Assembly (NCBI RefSeq): GCF_014137995.1
Contig: NZ_JACGWV010000001.1
Coordinates: 558,001 to 622,000, forward strand
DNA length: 64,000 nucleotides
Direction: 5' to 3'
Origin: Promicromonospora sukumoe
Lineage (GTDB): Bacteria; Actinomycetota; Actinomycetes; Actinomycetales; Cellulomonadaceae
Below are positions 32,576-41,302 of the stretch, one piece after another (position 1 is the first letter of the stretch; each line of letters starts with the position of its first letter). Made by a program: the position numbers and the translations under genes. The notes under the pieces were generated by a model. It was not told the DNA's origin. It ran no database searches and saw only the letters and a list, made by a program, of their open reading frames with translations.

Positions 32576-33612
32576 GCCTGTCCGACTTCCCCCGCCACCC
32601 GCTCACCTTCGGGCCCAGCCCGGTCCACCCGCTGCCCCGGCTCACCGCCCACCTCGGGGGCGCCCAGGTCTGGGCCAAGCGCGAGGACTGCAACGCCGGC
32701 CTCGCCTACGGCGGCAACAAGACCCGCAAGCTGGAGTACATCGTCCCGGAGGCCCTGGCCCAGGGCGCGGACACGCTGGTCTCGATCGGCGGCTACCAGT
32801 CCAACCACACGCGCCAGGTCGCGGCGGTCGCCGCGTCGCTCGGGCTCAAGGCCGTGCTGGTGCAGGAGAACTGGGTCGACTGGCCCGACTCGGTCGCCGA
32901 CCGCGTCGGCAACATCATGCTGAGCCGCATCATGGGCGCCGAGGTGCGGCTCGACCCGGCCGGCTTCGGCATCGGGTTCAAGGACTCCTGGGCCCGTGCG
33001 ATCGAGGACGTCAAGGAGCGCGGGGGCACGCCGTACGCGATCCCGGCGGGCGCCTCCGACCACCGCCTCGGCGGCCTCGGCTTCGCACGCTGGGCCGAGG
33101 AGGTCCAGGAGCAGGAGCGGGAGCTCGGCGTCTTCTTCGACACGATCGTCGTCTGTGCGGTCACGGGCTCCACCCAGGCCGGCATGATCGCGGGGTTCGC
33201 GGCGCTGGAGGAGGCGGGCGGTCCGCCGCGGCGCGTCATCGGCATCGACGCGAGCGCCAAGCTCGACGAGACCCGCGACCAGGTCGCCCGGATCGCGCGC
33301 GCCACGGCGGAGCTGATCGGCGTCGGCCGGCCGCTGCGGGAGGACGAGATCACCGTGCTGCCCGGCTGGGCCGGCGACCTGTACGGCATCCCGGTGGAGT
33401 CGACGCTCGACGCGATCCGGCTCACCGGCGAGCTGGAGGGCGTCATCATCGACCCCGTGTACGAGGGCAAGTCGATGGCCGGGCTGATCGACCTCGTGAC
33501 CAGCGGCGACATCCCCGCGACCAGCAACGTGCTCTACGCGCACCTGGGCGGGCAGCCCGCGCTGAACGCCTACAGCGGCCTGTTCACGCAGACCCGCCAG
33601 ATGCTCGGCTGA
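32572..33612 (+). CDS. acdS: 1-aminocyclopropane-1-carboxylate deaminase
   Basis: A 346-residue PLP enzyme of fold type II. The Schiff-base lysine is in [12 protein letters not shown], the substrate-binding Ser in [10 protein letters not shown], and the residues separating true ACC deaminases from D-cysteine desulfhydrases are kept: Glu in [11 protein letters not shown] and Leu in [13 protein letters not shown]. Length matches AcdS. It opens the cyclopropane ring of ACC to give 2-oxobutyrate and ammonia, which lowers plant ethylene in plant-associated bacteria; side activity on D-serine or D-cysteine is known in the family and would fit the adjacent D-aminoacylase. TTG at 32572 follows GAGGAG. 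Confidence 0.93.
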   Translation: MSLSDFPRHPLTFGPSPVHPLPRLTAHLGGAQVWAKREDCNAGLAYGGNKTRKLEYIVPEALAQGADTLVSIGGYQSNHTRQVAAVAASLGLKAVLVQENWVDWPDSVADRVGNIMLSRIMGAEVRLDPAGFGIGFKDSWARAIEDVKERGGTPYAIPAGASDHRLGGLGFARWAEEVQEQERELGVFFDTIVVCAVTGSTQAGMIAGFAALEEAGGPPRRVIGIDASAKLDETRDQVARIARATAELIGVGRPLREDEITVLPGWAGDLYGIPVESTLDAIRLTGELEGVIIDPVYEGKSMAGLIDLVTSGDIPATSNVLYAHLGGQPALNAYSGLFTQTRQMLG

Positions 33613-33709
33613 CGACGTCCCTGCGCGTCGGCGACAGGCGGGCGGGTTTTCCGGGAGGCTGGGCGCACCAGGTGTTCACCGCGGACACCCGGACTCACGA
33701 TGGAGCGTC

Positions 33710-34906
33710 ATGGCCCGCCTGCTGCACCGCCCCGGCACCCCGCCACGCCTGCCCGCCGGGCGGAACCTCGACGCGAGCTTCCGCCCGGCGCGGCCCGCGA
33801 CAGCCGCGCGGCCGGCGCGGATCGCGGGCGGACGGTCCTCGGGCCGCGAGCGCGCCGTCGTCGGGCTGCCCGCCAACCCGTTCGGCTACGCGATGCTCGC
33901 CACCCTGGGGGTCGGTGCGGCCCTCGCGCTGCTGGGCGCGCTCTCGGCGGTGGCGACGGTGCTCGTGTACGTCGGCGTGGCACTTTTCCTGGCGCTGGCC
34001 CTGGAGCCCGGCATCGAGCAGCTGACCGCCCGGGGACTGCCCCGCTGGGCGGCGGCCACGGTGATGGTCGTCGGGTCTCTGGTGGTGATCGCGCTGGTCG
34101 TCGTGGCGGTGCTGCCGATCGCCGTCCCGCAGGTCAGCAGCTTCGGCGCGGGGCTGGTGGAGCTGCTGCGCACCCTGCCCGACCAGGCCTGGTACGCCTG
34201 GGCGACCAGCAACCTGGGCGCGCTGGACCTGAACGGGCTGCTGTCCTCGCTGACCGACCTGCTCACGGACCCCCGGCAGCTCTCGGCCATCGCGGGCGGC
34301 GTGCTGCAGGTCGGCACGGGCCTGGTCAACGGCGTCACGGCGGTCATCATCACCACGGCGCTGACGATCTACTTCGCGCTGTCGCTGCCGAGCATGGTCT
34401 CCGCCGTCCTGCGGCTGGTGCCGCGGTCCCGGCGCGAGATGACCGGCTCGCTGCTGGACGAGGTGCTGGACTCCGTGGGCCGGTACGTCTCCGGGCAGCT
34501 CCTCCTGGCGACGATGAACGCGACGTTCACGCTGGTGCTCACCCTGTTCGCGGGCAGCCCGGCCCCGATCCTGCTCGCCGTGATCGCGTTCGTCGCGGCG
34601 CTCATCCCCGTCGTGGGTGCCGTCATCGGGTCCGTCCTGGTGACGCTCGCGACCCTGACCGTGAGCCCGGTCGCGGCGATCGTCGTCGCGGCGTGCCTGC
34701 TGGTCTACATGCAGGTCGAGGCGTACGTGCTGTCGCCGCGCGTGATGAGCCGCGCGGTGTCGATGCCGGGCGTCCTGGTCATCGTCGCGGCCTTGGCGGG
34801 CGCGGCGCTGGGCGGTGTGCTCGGCGCGCTCGTCGCCGTCCCGGTCGCGGCGGCGTGCCTGCTGATCATCAACCGCGTCGTCATCCCGTACCAGGAGGGG
34901 CGCTAG
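33710..34906 (+). CDS. AI-2E family transporter
   Basis: A 398-residue membrane protein. After a long basic N-terminus (about 1-55), paired helices at about 60-105 and 115-140 precede a soluble amphipathic middle (about 145-215), then the conserved C-terminal helices with TIYFALSLPS, FVAALIPVVGAVIGSV and VYMQVEAYVLSPRVMSRAVS, the last being the hallmark of AI-2E/PerM proteins. Members export small molecules or act as Na+/H+ antiporters; transport of AI-2 is shown only for some. Its last four bases overlap the end of the convergent response-regulator gene. Confidence 0.9.
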   Translation: MARLLHRPGTPPRLPAGRNLDASFRPARPATAARPARIAGGRSSGRERAVVGLPANPFGYAMLATLGVGAALALLGALSAVATVLVYVGVALFLALALEPGIEQLTARGLPRWAAATVMVVGSLVVIALVVVAVLPIAVPQVSSFGAGLVELLRTLPDQAWYAWATSNLGALDLNGLLSSLTDLLTDPRQLSAIAGGVLQVGTGLVNGVTAVIITTALTIYFALSLPSMVSAVLRLVPRSRREMTGSLLDEVLDSVGRYVSGQLLLATMNATFTLVLTLFAGSPAPILLAVIAFVAALIPVVGAVIGSVLVTLATLTVSPVAAIVVAACLLVYMQVEAYVLSPRVMSRAVSMPGVLVIVAALAGAALGGVLGALVAVPVAAACLLIINRVVIPYQEGR

Positions 34907-35565
34907 CCGAGCACGCCCAGGCGGAGGGCGCGCAGCACGGCGTTGGTCCGGTCCCGGGCCGCGAGCTTGAGCAGGATGGCCGAGACGTGGTTCTTCACGG
35001 TGCCCTCGACCAGGGACAGCGCGCCCGAGATCTCGCGGTTGGTGTACCCCTCGGCCATCAGGCGCAGCACCTCGGTCTCGCGGTCGGTGAGCGGCTGGAC
35101 GGCGAACGTGTCGCCGTCGTCCGACGTCGGGAAGGAGCGGAGCGCACGCAGCATCCGGTCGGTGATCGACGGCGCCACGAGAGTCCCGCCGCCGGCCAGC
35201 GCGTGCACGGCGCGCGTGAGCTGCTCGACCGTCACGTCCTTGAGCAGGTACCCGCGGGCCCCGGAACGCAGCGCGTCGAGGACCAGGGTGTCGTCGTCGA
35301 ACGTGGTGAGCACCAGGACGGGCACGTCGCTGCCCTGCTCCCGGAGCCGGTCCAGGGTCCAGAGGCCGTCGTAGCGGGGCATGCGCAGGTCGAGCAGGAT
35401 GACGTCCGGCGCGACGTCGGCGATCACCTCCAGGGCGGACGCGCCGTCGTCGGCCTCGCCCACGACCTCGACGTCGGCGATCTCCAGGAGCGCCCGGATG
35501 CCGTGCCGCACCAGGGTCTGGTCGTCGACGATGACGACGCGCGTCACGTCGGCGCCCCCGCTCAC
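34903..35565 (-). CDS. NarL/LuxR-type response regulator
   Basis: About 220 residues. The receiver domain has acidic pair D14-D15, phospho-acceptor D59 in VILLDLRMPRYDG, Thr in VLVLTTFDDD and Lys in GYLLKDV. The C-terminal LuxR helix-turn-helix is LTDRETEVLRLMAEGYTNRE, then SLVEGTVKNHVSAILLKLAA. GTG at 35565 overlaps the kinase stop (GTGA); a second GTG lies at 35547. Partner of the kinase encoded directly upstream; likely target is the divergent ABC exporter at 36773. Confidence 0.94.
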   Translation of the reverse strand: MSGGADVTRVVIVDDQTLVRHGIRALLEIADVEVVGEADDGASALEVIADVAPDVILLDLRMPRYDGLWTLDRLREQGSDVPVLVLTTFDDDTLVLDALRSGARGYLLKDVTVEQLTRAVHALAGGGTLVAPSITDRMLRALRSFPTSDDGDTFAVQPLTDRETEVLRLMAEGYTNREISGALSLVEGTVKNHVSAILLKLAARDRTNAVLRALRLGVLG

Positions 35566-36659
35566 GTCGGCACCCGCGCCGTCACCCGGAAGCCGTCGGC
35601 GCCGTCGAACTCGACCCCGCCGCCCAGCGCCTCGAACCGCTCGGCCAGGCCGCGCAGGCCGTTGCCGGGCACCAGCTCGCGGAACCCGCGCCCGTCGTCC
35701 CGCGCGGACAGGACCACGCCGTCCTGCCCGGCCGTCAGCGAGATCCGCAGCGCGCGGGCGTCGGCGTGCCGCAGGGTGTTCGTGACGATCTCCTGCACGG
35801 CGCGCACCAGGGCCGCCGTCTGCTCCTCGTCGACCTGCACGTCGGGGCCCACGTCGATCGACACGTCCAGGTCGGGCAGGTCGCGCACCACCTGGCGGAA
35901 CGCCTCCGTCAGGTCCGACGACGCCGTCCGCAGCTCGCCGACCGTCGTCCGCACGTCGGCCAGCAGCTCGCGCGCCACCCGGTTCGCCCGCTCCACGTGG
36001 TCGCGCGCCTGGTCGCCGTCGCGGTGCCGAGCCGCCTCCAGCTCCAGGGTGAGCACCGTGAGCTGGTGGCCGATCAGGTCGTGCAGGTCGCGCGAGATCC
36101 GCAGCCGCTCCGCCGTCCGCGCGGACTCGGTCAGCAGCGCGGAGGCCGCCCGCAGGTCCACGTGCGCCTGGCTGAGCTCGCGGCGCAGCCGCTGCTCGCG
36201 GATGAGCGTGATCGAGCTCAGTATCGTCGCGAGCTGGATGAGCAGGTAGAACCCGACGCCGACCAGGGCGTCGGCGAGCCCGTTGTCGCGCTGGACCGTG
36301 AGCACCACCAGCACCGCCGTGTTCAGGCCGACGACGATGAAGCCCACACGCAGCGGCGCGACGTACACGCTGACGCTCGCGATGACGACCAGCAGCACCG
36401 GCATGAGCCCGACCTCGGGCGCGGTGAGCACCACCGCCCACGACGACACGACCGCCGTCGCGAACATCGTGTGCCGCACCAGGTCGGCCCGCTCGCGGAC
36501 CAGGGACCCCAGCAGGGTGACCATCAGCAGCACGAACAGCGCGATCCACCAGCCGCGCGGGATCGTGGTGCCCGCGTGCCCGAAGAGCACCGGCCCGGCC
36601 AGGGCGAGCGCGACCACGAGCATCGCGAGCCCCGACCACTCCTCCGTCCCGAGCCGCAT
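35562..36659 (-). CDS. Membrane sensor histidine kinase (HisKA_3)
   Basis: A 365-residue protein with four to six N-terminal hydrophobic segments (residues 10-150) and almost no external loop, typical of kinases that sense the membrane or an associated transporter. The dimerisation/phosphoacceptor motif is RISRDLHDLIGHQL with His193, and the HATPase_c N and G1 boxes are EIVTNTLRHADA and DDGRGF. Short intramembrane sensing kinases beside ABC exporters commonly respond to antimicrobial peptides or envelope stress (LiaS/DesK-like). ATG at 36659; the divergent ABC operon starts 114 bases away. Confidence 0.92.
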   Translation of the reverse strand: MRLGTEEWSGLAMLVVALALAGPVLFGHAGTTIPRGWWIALFVLLMVTLLGSLVRERADLVRHTMFATAVVSSWAVVLTAPEVGLMPVLLVVIASVSVYVAPLRVGFIVVGLNTAVLVVLTVQRDNGLADALVGVGFYLLIQLATILSSITLIREQRLRRELSQAHVDLRAASALLTESARTAERLRISRDLHDLIGHQLTVLTLELEAARHRDGDQARDHVERANRVARELLADVRTTVGELRTASSDLTEAFRQVVRDLPDLDVSIDVGPDVQVDEEQTAALVRAVQEIVTNTLRHADARALRISLTAGQDGVVLSARDDGRGFRELVPGNGLRGLAERFEALGGGVEFDGADGFRVTARVPT

Positions 36660-36772
36660 GACAGTCACCCTACGGTCGGTGGCCGACGTCGGCCCGTGCC
36701 GAAAGTCATGGTTCACATCCCTGACCGACGGCACAGGCGCAGGCCCGGGGCGGGCACCTAGCGTCGTCGGAC

Positions 36773-37525
36773 ATGAGCAGCGACACGAAGGAGAGCGGGG
36801 TGCCCGCCATCGAGGCCGAGGGCCTGGTCAAGCGGTACCGCGACAAGGTCGCGGTCGACGGCCTGAGCCTGCGGGTCGACGTCGGGGAGGTGCTCGGCGT
36901 GCTCGGCACCAACGGCGCCGGCAAGACCACCACCGTCGAGATGATCGCGGGCCTGCGCCGGCCGGACCGGGGGAGCGTCCGCCTGCTGGGCCTGGACCCG
37001 CGGCGGGACCGCGCCCGGGTGCGGCAGGTGCTCGGCGTACAGCTCCAGCAGGCCTACCTGCACGGGGCGCTCACCGTGGCCGAGCTGCTCGGGCTCTACC
37101 GCAGCTTCTACCCCGACCCGCGACCCGCCGACGAGCTCCTGGAGCTCGTCGGCCTGGAGGAGCAGCGCCGCGTGCGCTTCGAGAAGCTGTCCGGCGGCCA
37201 GCAGCAGCGGGTGTCGATCGCCCTGGCGCTGGTGGGCCGGCCGCAGGTCGTGATCCTCGACGAGCTCACGACCGGCCTCGACCCGCGCGCCCGGCGCCGC
37301 ATGTGGGCCACGGTCGAGCACCTGCGGGACGAGGGCGTCACCGTCGTGCTCGTCAGCCACGCCATGGAGGAGGTCGAGCGGCTCTGCGACCGGGTCGCGC
37401 TGCTCGACGCCGGCCGGCTGGTCGACGTCGGCACGCCCGCCGCGCTCACCGCGCGAGCGGGCGCGGCCACCCTCGACGACGCATTCGTCGCCCTCACCGG
37501 AAAGCAGCTGGAGGCAGCCGAATGA
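36773..37525 (+). CDS. ABC exporter ATP-binding protein
   Basis: A 250-residue ATPase. Walker A GTNGAGKTTT, Q-loop in VLGVQLQQAYL, signature LSGGQQQR, Walker B VVILDELTTGLDP and switch His in VLVSHAMEEVE are all present. In the D-loop neighbourhood the usual LDEPTTGLDP is LDELTTGLDP, a Pro to Leu change next to the catalytic Glu. It energises the permease encoded with a four-base overlap downstream. DrrA-like multidrug or antibiotic export is probable, controlled by the divergent two-component system. Confidence 0.93.
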   Translation: MSSDTKESGVPAIEAEGLVKRYRDKVAVDGLSLRVDVGEVLGVLGTNGAGKTTTVEMIAGLRRPDRGSVRLLGLDPRRDRARVRQVLGVQLQQAYLHGALTVAELLGLYRSFYPDPRPADELLELVGLEEQRRVRFEKLSGGQQQRVSIALALVGRPQVVILDELTTGLDPRARRRMWATVEHLRDEGVTVVLVSHAMEEVERLCDRVALLDAGRLVDVGTPAALTARAGAATLDDAFVALTGKQLEAAE

Positions 37526-38298
37526 GCACCACCGCCCCCACCATCGCCGTCCACCGGCCGGGCCCGCGGTCCTGGCTGACCCTCGTGGTCTGCGAGGCCA
37601 AGATGGTCGCGCGCGACACCGCCGGCCTCGTCGTACCGCTCGGCCTGCCGCTCCTCATCCTCCTGACCAGCGCCCAGGCGGCCGGCGACCAGGTCGTGAC
37701 CGGCGGCTTCACCGTGCTGGAGGCCTACGTGCTGCCGCTGGTGCTGACCATGGTCATCGCCACCATCGGCGTCATCAACATGCCGAGCTTCCTGGCGTAC
37801 TACCGCCGCAGCGGCATCCTGCGCCGGCTCTCCGTCACCCCCGCGTCCCCCGCGATGGTGCTCGTCGCGCAGGTGGTCGTCAGCGTGCTGCAGACCGTCC
37901 TCGGGCTCGCTCTGGCCGTCGCCGTGTCGTTCCTCGGCTTCGGCGCCCGACCTCCGGCCGACCTCGCGACCACCGCCGGGGTCTACGTGCTCGCCATGGC
38001 GGCCATGTACGCCGTCGGGATGATCGTGGCCGCCGTCGCGCCCACACCGAACTCCGCGGTCGCCATCGGGCTCGTCGGCTTCTTCGCGCTCGGCGCCCTG
38101 GGCGGCATGTTCGGCGGCCCCGGCAGCCTGCCCGAGCCGCTCGCCGAGCTCGGCGAACGGCTGCCCTTCGGGGCAGCGGTCCAGGCGCTCGCGGCGGCCT
38201 GGGTCGGGGCTCCCGTCGAGCCGGCGCACCTGATCAGCCTGGGCGTGACGGTCGTGGTGGGCTCGGTGACCGCGGCGCTGTTGTTCCGCTGGGACTGA
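37522..38298 (+). CDS. ABC-2 type exporter permease
   Basis: A 258-residue membrane protein with six hydrophobic segments; the conserved ABC-2 region runs from YYRRSGILRRLSVTPASPAM to the C-terminus, which ends in a helix with ALLFRWD. ATG at 37522 overlaps the ATPase stop (ATGA). It forms the channel of a DrrAB-like exporter. It ends seven bases before the convergent TetR gene, with no room for a terminator. Confidence 0.92.
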   Translation: MSTTAPTIAVHRPGPRSWLTLVVCEAKMVARDTAGLVVPLGLPLLILLTSAQAAGDQVVTGGFTVLEAYVLPLVLTMVIATIGVINMPSFLAYYRRSGILRRLSVTPASPAMVLVAQVVVSVLQTVLGLALAVAVSFLGFGARPPADLATTAGVYVLAMAAMYAVGMIVAAVAPTPNSAVAIGLVGFFALGALGGMFGGPGSLPEPLAELGERLPFGAAVQALAAAWVGAPVEPAHLISLGVTVVVGSVTAALLFRWD

Positions 38299-38304
38299 GT
38301 GGCG

Positions 38305-38889
38305 TCAGGCGTTCCCGACGGGGGCGACGGCGATGAGGTCGCGCAGCTCGGCGAGCACCGACCGCTCGATCTCCCCGATCGAGCGGTCCTCGCCGGGCGC
38401 GATCCACTGCGTGAACGCGACGCCGAACACCGTGGCCGCCGACTCCGCCGCGAGCGTGGCGGCCGGCTCGGCGACGCCGCGGGCGCGCAGCGCGTCGCCC
38501 AGCGTCGCGGCCAGCACCGACAGCTTGTGCCGCTCCCGCTCCTGCAGCGCCTGGTTCTGGTCGATGACGGTCTGCCGCAGCCGGGAGTGGTCGCGGCGTT
38601 CGGCCGGGAAGAACTCCTCCGCCGCCCCCAGCGCCGCGGCGACCAGCTCCATCGGCGGGGCATCGTCGGGCGCGGCCGCGACGCCGCCGAGGAAGGCCTC
38701 GACCAGGAGCTGCTGGCCGTGGAACAGCACCTCGCGCTTGTCGCTGAAGTGGCGGAAGAAGGTGCGTTCCGTCAGGCCGACCGACTGCGCGATCTCCGCG
38801 GCCGTCGTCTGCTCGTAGCCGTTGCTCGCGAAGAGCTCCAGGGCGGCGGCCTGCAGCCGCTCGCTCGTGCCGGGCTGCCATCTGACCAT
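38305..38889 (-). CDS. TetR-family repressor
   Basis: A 194-residue repressor. Helix-turn-helix: LQAAALELFASNGYEQTTAA, then EIAQSVGLTERTFFRHFSDK (about residues 10-55). The C-terminal ligand domain is helical with no recognised ligand motif. It is divergent from an NAD-dependent epimerase gene, and a 36-bp perfect palindrome lies between the two starts. Repression of the epimerase gene and of itself is the simple reading. Confidence 0.92.
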   Translation of the reverse strand: MVRWQPGTSERLQAAALELFASNGYEQTTAAEIAQSVGLTERTFFRHFSDKREVLFHGQQLLVEAFLGGVAAAPDDAPPMELVAAALGAAEEFFPAERRDHSRLRQTVIDQNQALQERERHKLSVLAATLGDALRARGVAEPAATLAAESAATVFGVAFTQWIAPGEDRSIGEIERSVLAELRDLIAVAPVGNA

Positions 38890-38932
38890 GGCTCCAGTCT
38901 AGGTGATGACAGCGGCTGACGTCGCGCGTATG

Positions 38933-38968
38933 GTGATGTCTGTGACTGACGTCAGTCACAGACATCAC
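38933..38968. promoter_or_regulatory. 36-bp perfect palindrome, TetR operator
   Basis: GTGATGTCTGTGACTGAC is followed directly by its exact complement, with no spacer, 44 bases from the TetR start and 12 bases before the epimerase ATG. The central TGACTGACGTCAGTCA is a normal TetR-size site; the extra symmetry could hold two dimers. It overlaps the epimerase leader, so bound protein would block transcription. Confidence 0.85.
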
Positions 38969-38980
38969 TGGAGGTTCACC

Positions 38981-39907
38981 ATGCAGGTTTTCGTCACTGG
39001 AGCATCCGGCTGGATCGGGTCGGCCGTGGTCGACGAGCTGCTCGCGGACGGTCACGCCGTCACGGCGCTCGCCCGGTCCGACGCGTCGGCGTCCGCGCTC
39101 GAGGCGAAGGGCGTCCGCGTCCAGCGCGGCGACCTGGACGACCTCGACGGCCTGCGCCGGGGCGCCGACGCCGCCGAGGCGGTGCTGCACCTCGCGAACA
39201 AGCACGACTTCGCGAACCCGGCGGCGTCCAACGCCGCGGAGCGCGCCGCCGTGCAGACGTTCTCCGACACCCTCGCCGGCTCGCACCGTCCGTTCCTGTT
39301 CGCTGCGGGCGTCGCCGGGCTCTCGCAGGACCGCCCGGGGCTGGCGCCGGGCCGCCCCGCGACCGAGGCCGACGACTCCCCGTCCCACGGCCCCGACTCG
39401 CCCCGCGGTGGCGCCGAGAACCTCGCGCTGGAGTACGTCGACCGCGGCGTGCGGGCGATCAGCCTCCGCTTCTCGCCGACGGTGCACGGCGCGGGCGACC
39501 ACGGGTTCATCTCGGTGATCACCGACGCCGCCCGCCGGCACGGCGTCGCCGGCTACCCGGGCGACGGCACCAACCGCTGGGCCGCCGTCCACCGCTCCGA
39601 CGCCGCGCGGCTCGTCGCCCTCGGCCTGGCGAAGGCCCCGGCGGGCGCGCGGCTGCACGCCGTCGCAGAGGAGGGCGTCACGAGCCGCGAGATCGCCGAG
39701 GCGATCGGCGCGGCCCTCGACCTCCCGGTCGCCTCGATCGCGCCCGACGACGTCACGGCGCACTTCGGCTGGATCGGCGGCTTCTTCGGCACGGAGATGT
39801 CCGCGACGAGCACCGCGACGCGGGAGCTGCTCGGCTGGACGCCGACCGGCCCGACCCTGGTCGAGGACATCGCGACGGGCGCCTACACGACCCCGGCCAC
39901 GGTCTAG
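38981..39907 (+). CDS. NAD(P)-dependent epimerase/dehydratase (extended SDR)
   Basis: A 308-residue Rossmann enzyme. The dinucleotide motif is VTGASGWIGSAVV (residues 5-17). Where extended SDRs usually have Y-x-x-x-K, this protein has a GAENLALEY segment, so the catalytic Tyr/Lys pair is not obvious; many atypical NAD(P)-binding reductases of this group share this. ATG at 38981 follows GGAGGTTCACC. It is controlled by the divergent TetR and followed by palindrome C1. Substrate unknown. Confidence 0.88.
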   Translation: MQVFVTGASGWIGSAVVDELLADGHAVTALARSDASASALEAKGVRVQRGDLDDLDGLRRGADAAEAVLHLANKHDFANPAASNAAERAAVQTFSDTLAGSHRPFLFAAGVAGLSQDRPGLAPGRPATEADDSPSHGPDSPRGGAENLALEYVDRGVRAISLRFSPTVHGAGDHGFISVITDAARRHGVAGYPGDGTNRWAAVHRSDAARLVALGLAKAPAGARLHAVAEEGVTSREIAEAIGAALDLPVASIAPDDVTAHFGWIGGFFGTEMSATSTATRELLGWTPTGPTLVEDIATGAYTTPATV

Positions 39908-39940
39908 CCGGACTGGGCCCAGCCGGTCGGGAGCAATCCC

Positions 39941-40002
39941 CTTTGAGACCTAAGTTTCTTCGCTTTGGACGGCTTCAAAGCGAAGAAACCTAGGTCTCGA
40001 AG
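39941..40002. repeat. 3'-end palindrome, family C copy 1
   Basis: 27-bp arms (39941-39967 and 39976-40002) with two mismatches and an 8-base loop. It lies 34 bases after the epimerase stop. The arm CTTTGAGACCTAAGTTTCTT is far more AT-rich than its surroundings and recurs exactly at 42226, 2.3 kb away, together with flanking CAGCCGGTCG. Confidence 0.9.
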
Positions 40003-40136
40003 GTGAGGGTGTCGGTCCGGCGCGCGACAGCCGCCGCGCTGGGGGCCGGCCCGGGCCACCCGACGTCGAGCCGCCGGCACGTCGCAGGACGACAGGCGCA
40101 TCGGGCGAGGCTCCGGGGAGAGTGTTGGTCCGGGGA

Positions 40137-40179
40137 GTGTGTTGCTCTGCGTCGACAATGTCGACGCAGAGCAACACAC
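40137..40179. repeat. Palindrome after SDR gene (21-bp perfect arms)
   Basis: GTGTGTTGCTCTGCGTCGACA (one arm, split here as 40137-40157) pairs perfectly with 40159-40179; a single A separates the arms. It lies 77 bases after the stop of the reverse-strand SDR gene. No other copy was noticed in the window. Confidence 0.85.
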
Positions 40180-40255
40180 CCCGATCGCGAGCATCTTCTC
40201 CGGGCCTCCATGGTTCTCGACCGCGCCGGACGCCGGGCGCCCTGCGCGGGAGGCC

Positions 40256-41122
40256 TCAGGCCGCCGGCGCCTCGGGGATGTCCGTGGTCGCCGCGAGCGG
40301 GCGGGAGGCCTCGACGTCGTCGGACAGGCTCTGGAGGCGGCCGGCCGCCAGGCCGAGCGAGTCCGAGCCGAGGATCTGGTGCAGGGGCGCCGCGCCGGAG
40401 GTGGCGACGGTGATGATCGCCGCGGCCGCCTTCGCGGGGTCGCCGAGCTGGGTGCCCGGCATCCCGAGGTGCTGCTCGACCATCTCGCGGACGGCCGGGT
40501 ACGCCTCGTTCGTGTCCGTCGGCAGGCCGAGCGACACGGGCCGCAGGAAGTCGGTGCGCATGTAGCCGGGCTCGACGAGGTTCACGCGGATGCCGTGGTC
40601 CGCCACCTCGGCGGCCAGGGACTCCGTGATCGCCTCCAGCGCGAACTTGCCTGCCGCGTACAGGCTCCAGCCGGGGAACGAGAGCAGGCCGAGGATCGAG
40701 GACACGTTGATCACGTGCCCGCTGCGCTGGGCCCGGAAGCGCGGCAGCACCGCGCGCAGCACGTTCCAGACGCCGAAGACCTGGACGTCGAACATCGAGC
40801 GGGCGTCGTCGTCCGAGACCTCCTCGACGGCGGCGAGGTAGCCGTACCCGGCGTTGTTCACGACGACGTCGAGGCCGCCGAAGCGCTCCGTCGTCGCAGC
40901 CACAGCCCGGTTCACCTGCGCCTGGTCGGCCAGGTCGACGGTCAGGGCGAGCAGCCGGCTCGTGTCGACGTCGTCGAGCGCGTTGGTCAGGCGCTCGGTG
41001 GAGCGGGTGGTGGCGGCGACGTTCTCGCCACGCTCCAGGAGCTGCCGGACGAGCTCAAGGCCGAGCCCGCGGGAGGCGCCGGTGACGAACCAGGTGGCGG
41101 GGCGGTCGGTGGGGTAGGACAT
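40256..41122 (-). CDS. Short-chain dehydrogenase/reductase (classical SDR)
   Basis: A 288-residue oxidoreductase with the full classical set: cofactor motif TGASRGLG (about residues 14-21), NNAG, catalytic Ser in NVSSILG and Tyr/Lys in YAAGKFA, then VEPGYMRTDF. The small residues after the first Gly-rich turn and ATTRS suggest NADP(H). ATG at 41122 follows GAGGAGACACC. It is divergent from an XRE/MmyB-type regulator, a pairing very common in actinobacteria, in which the regulator senses a small ligand and controls the reductase. Substrate unknown. Confidence 0.93.
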   Translation of the reverse strand: MSYPTDRPATWFVTGASRGLGLELVRQLLERGENVAATTRSTERLTNALDDVDTSRLLALTVDLADQAQVNRAVAATTERFGGLDVVVNNAGYGYLAAVEEVSDDDARSMFDVQVFGVWNVLRAVLPRFRAQRSGHVINVSSILGLLSFPGWSLYAAGKFALEAITESLAAEVADHGIRVNLVEPGYMRTDFLRPVSLGLPTDTNEAYPAVREMVEQHLGMPGTQLGDPAKAAAAIITVATSGAAPLHQILGSDSLGLAAGRLQSLSDDVEASRPLAATTDIPEAPAA

Positions 41123-41302
41123 GGTGTCTCCTCGGAGGTCGGGTCGGGTCGGCGCGGCGTGCCGACCCGTCAAGACTTCCGCCCGGAATTGCGCTGCAGA
41201 GCGCCATATGCGGCCCCCTGCGTCCTGGGTCGCGGCCGACTAGGACGCGGAGGTCCACCCTGACGGCTGCGCCGCGTGGGGTGGCCCGCCCAGAATGGAG
41301 GC

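Larger units (their letters stand above)
39908..40255. other. 348-base convergent gap with two large palindromes
   Basis: It separates the convergent epimerase and SDR genes. It holds family C copy 1 (39941-40002) and a further palindrome (40137-40179). Frames in between are not supported by codon pattern or homology. Confidence 0.6.
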
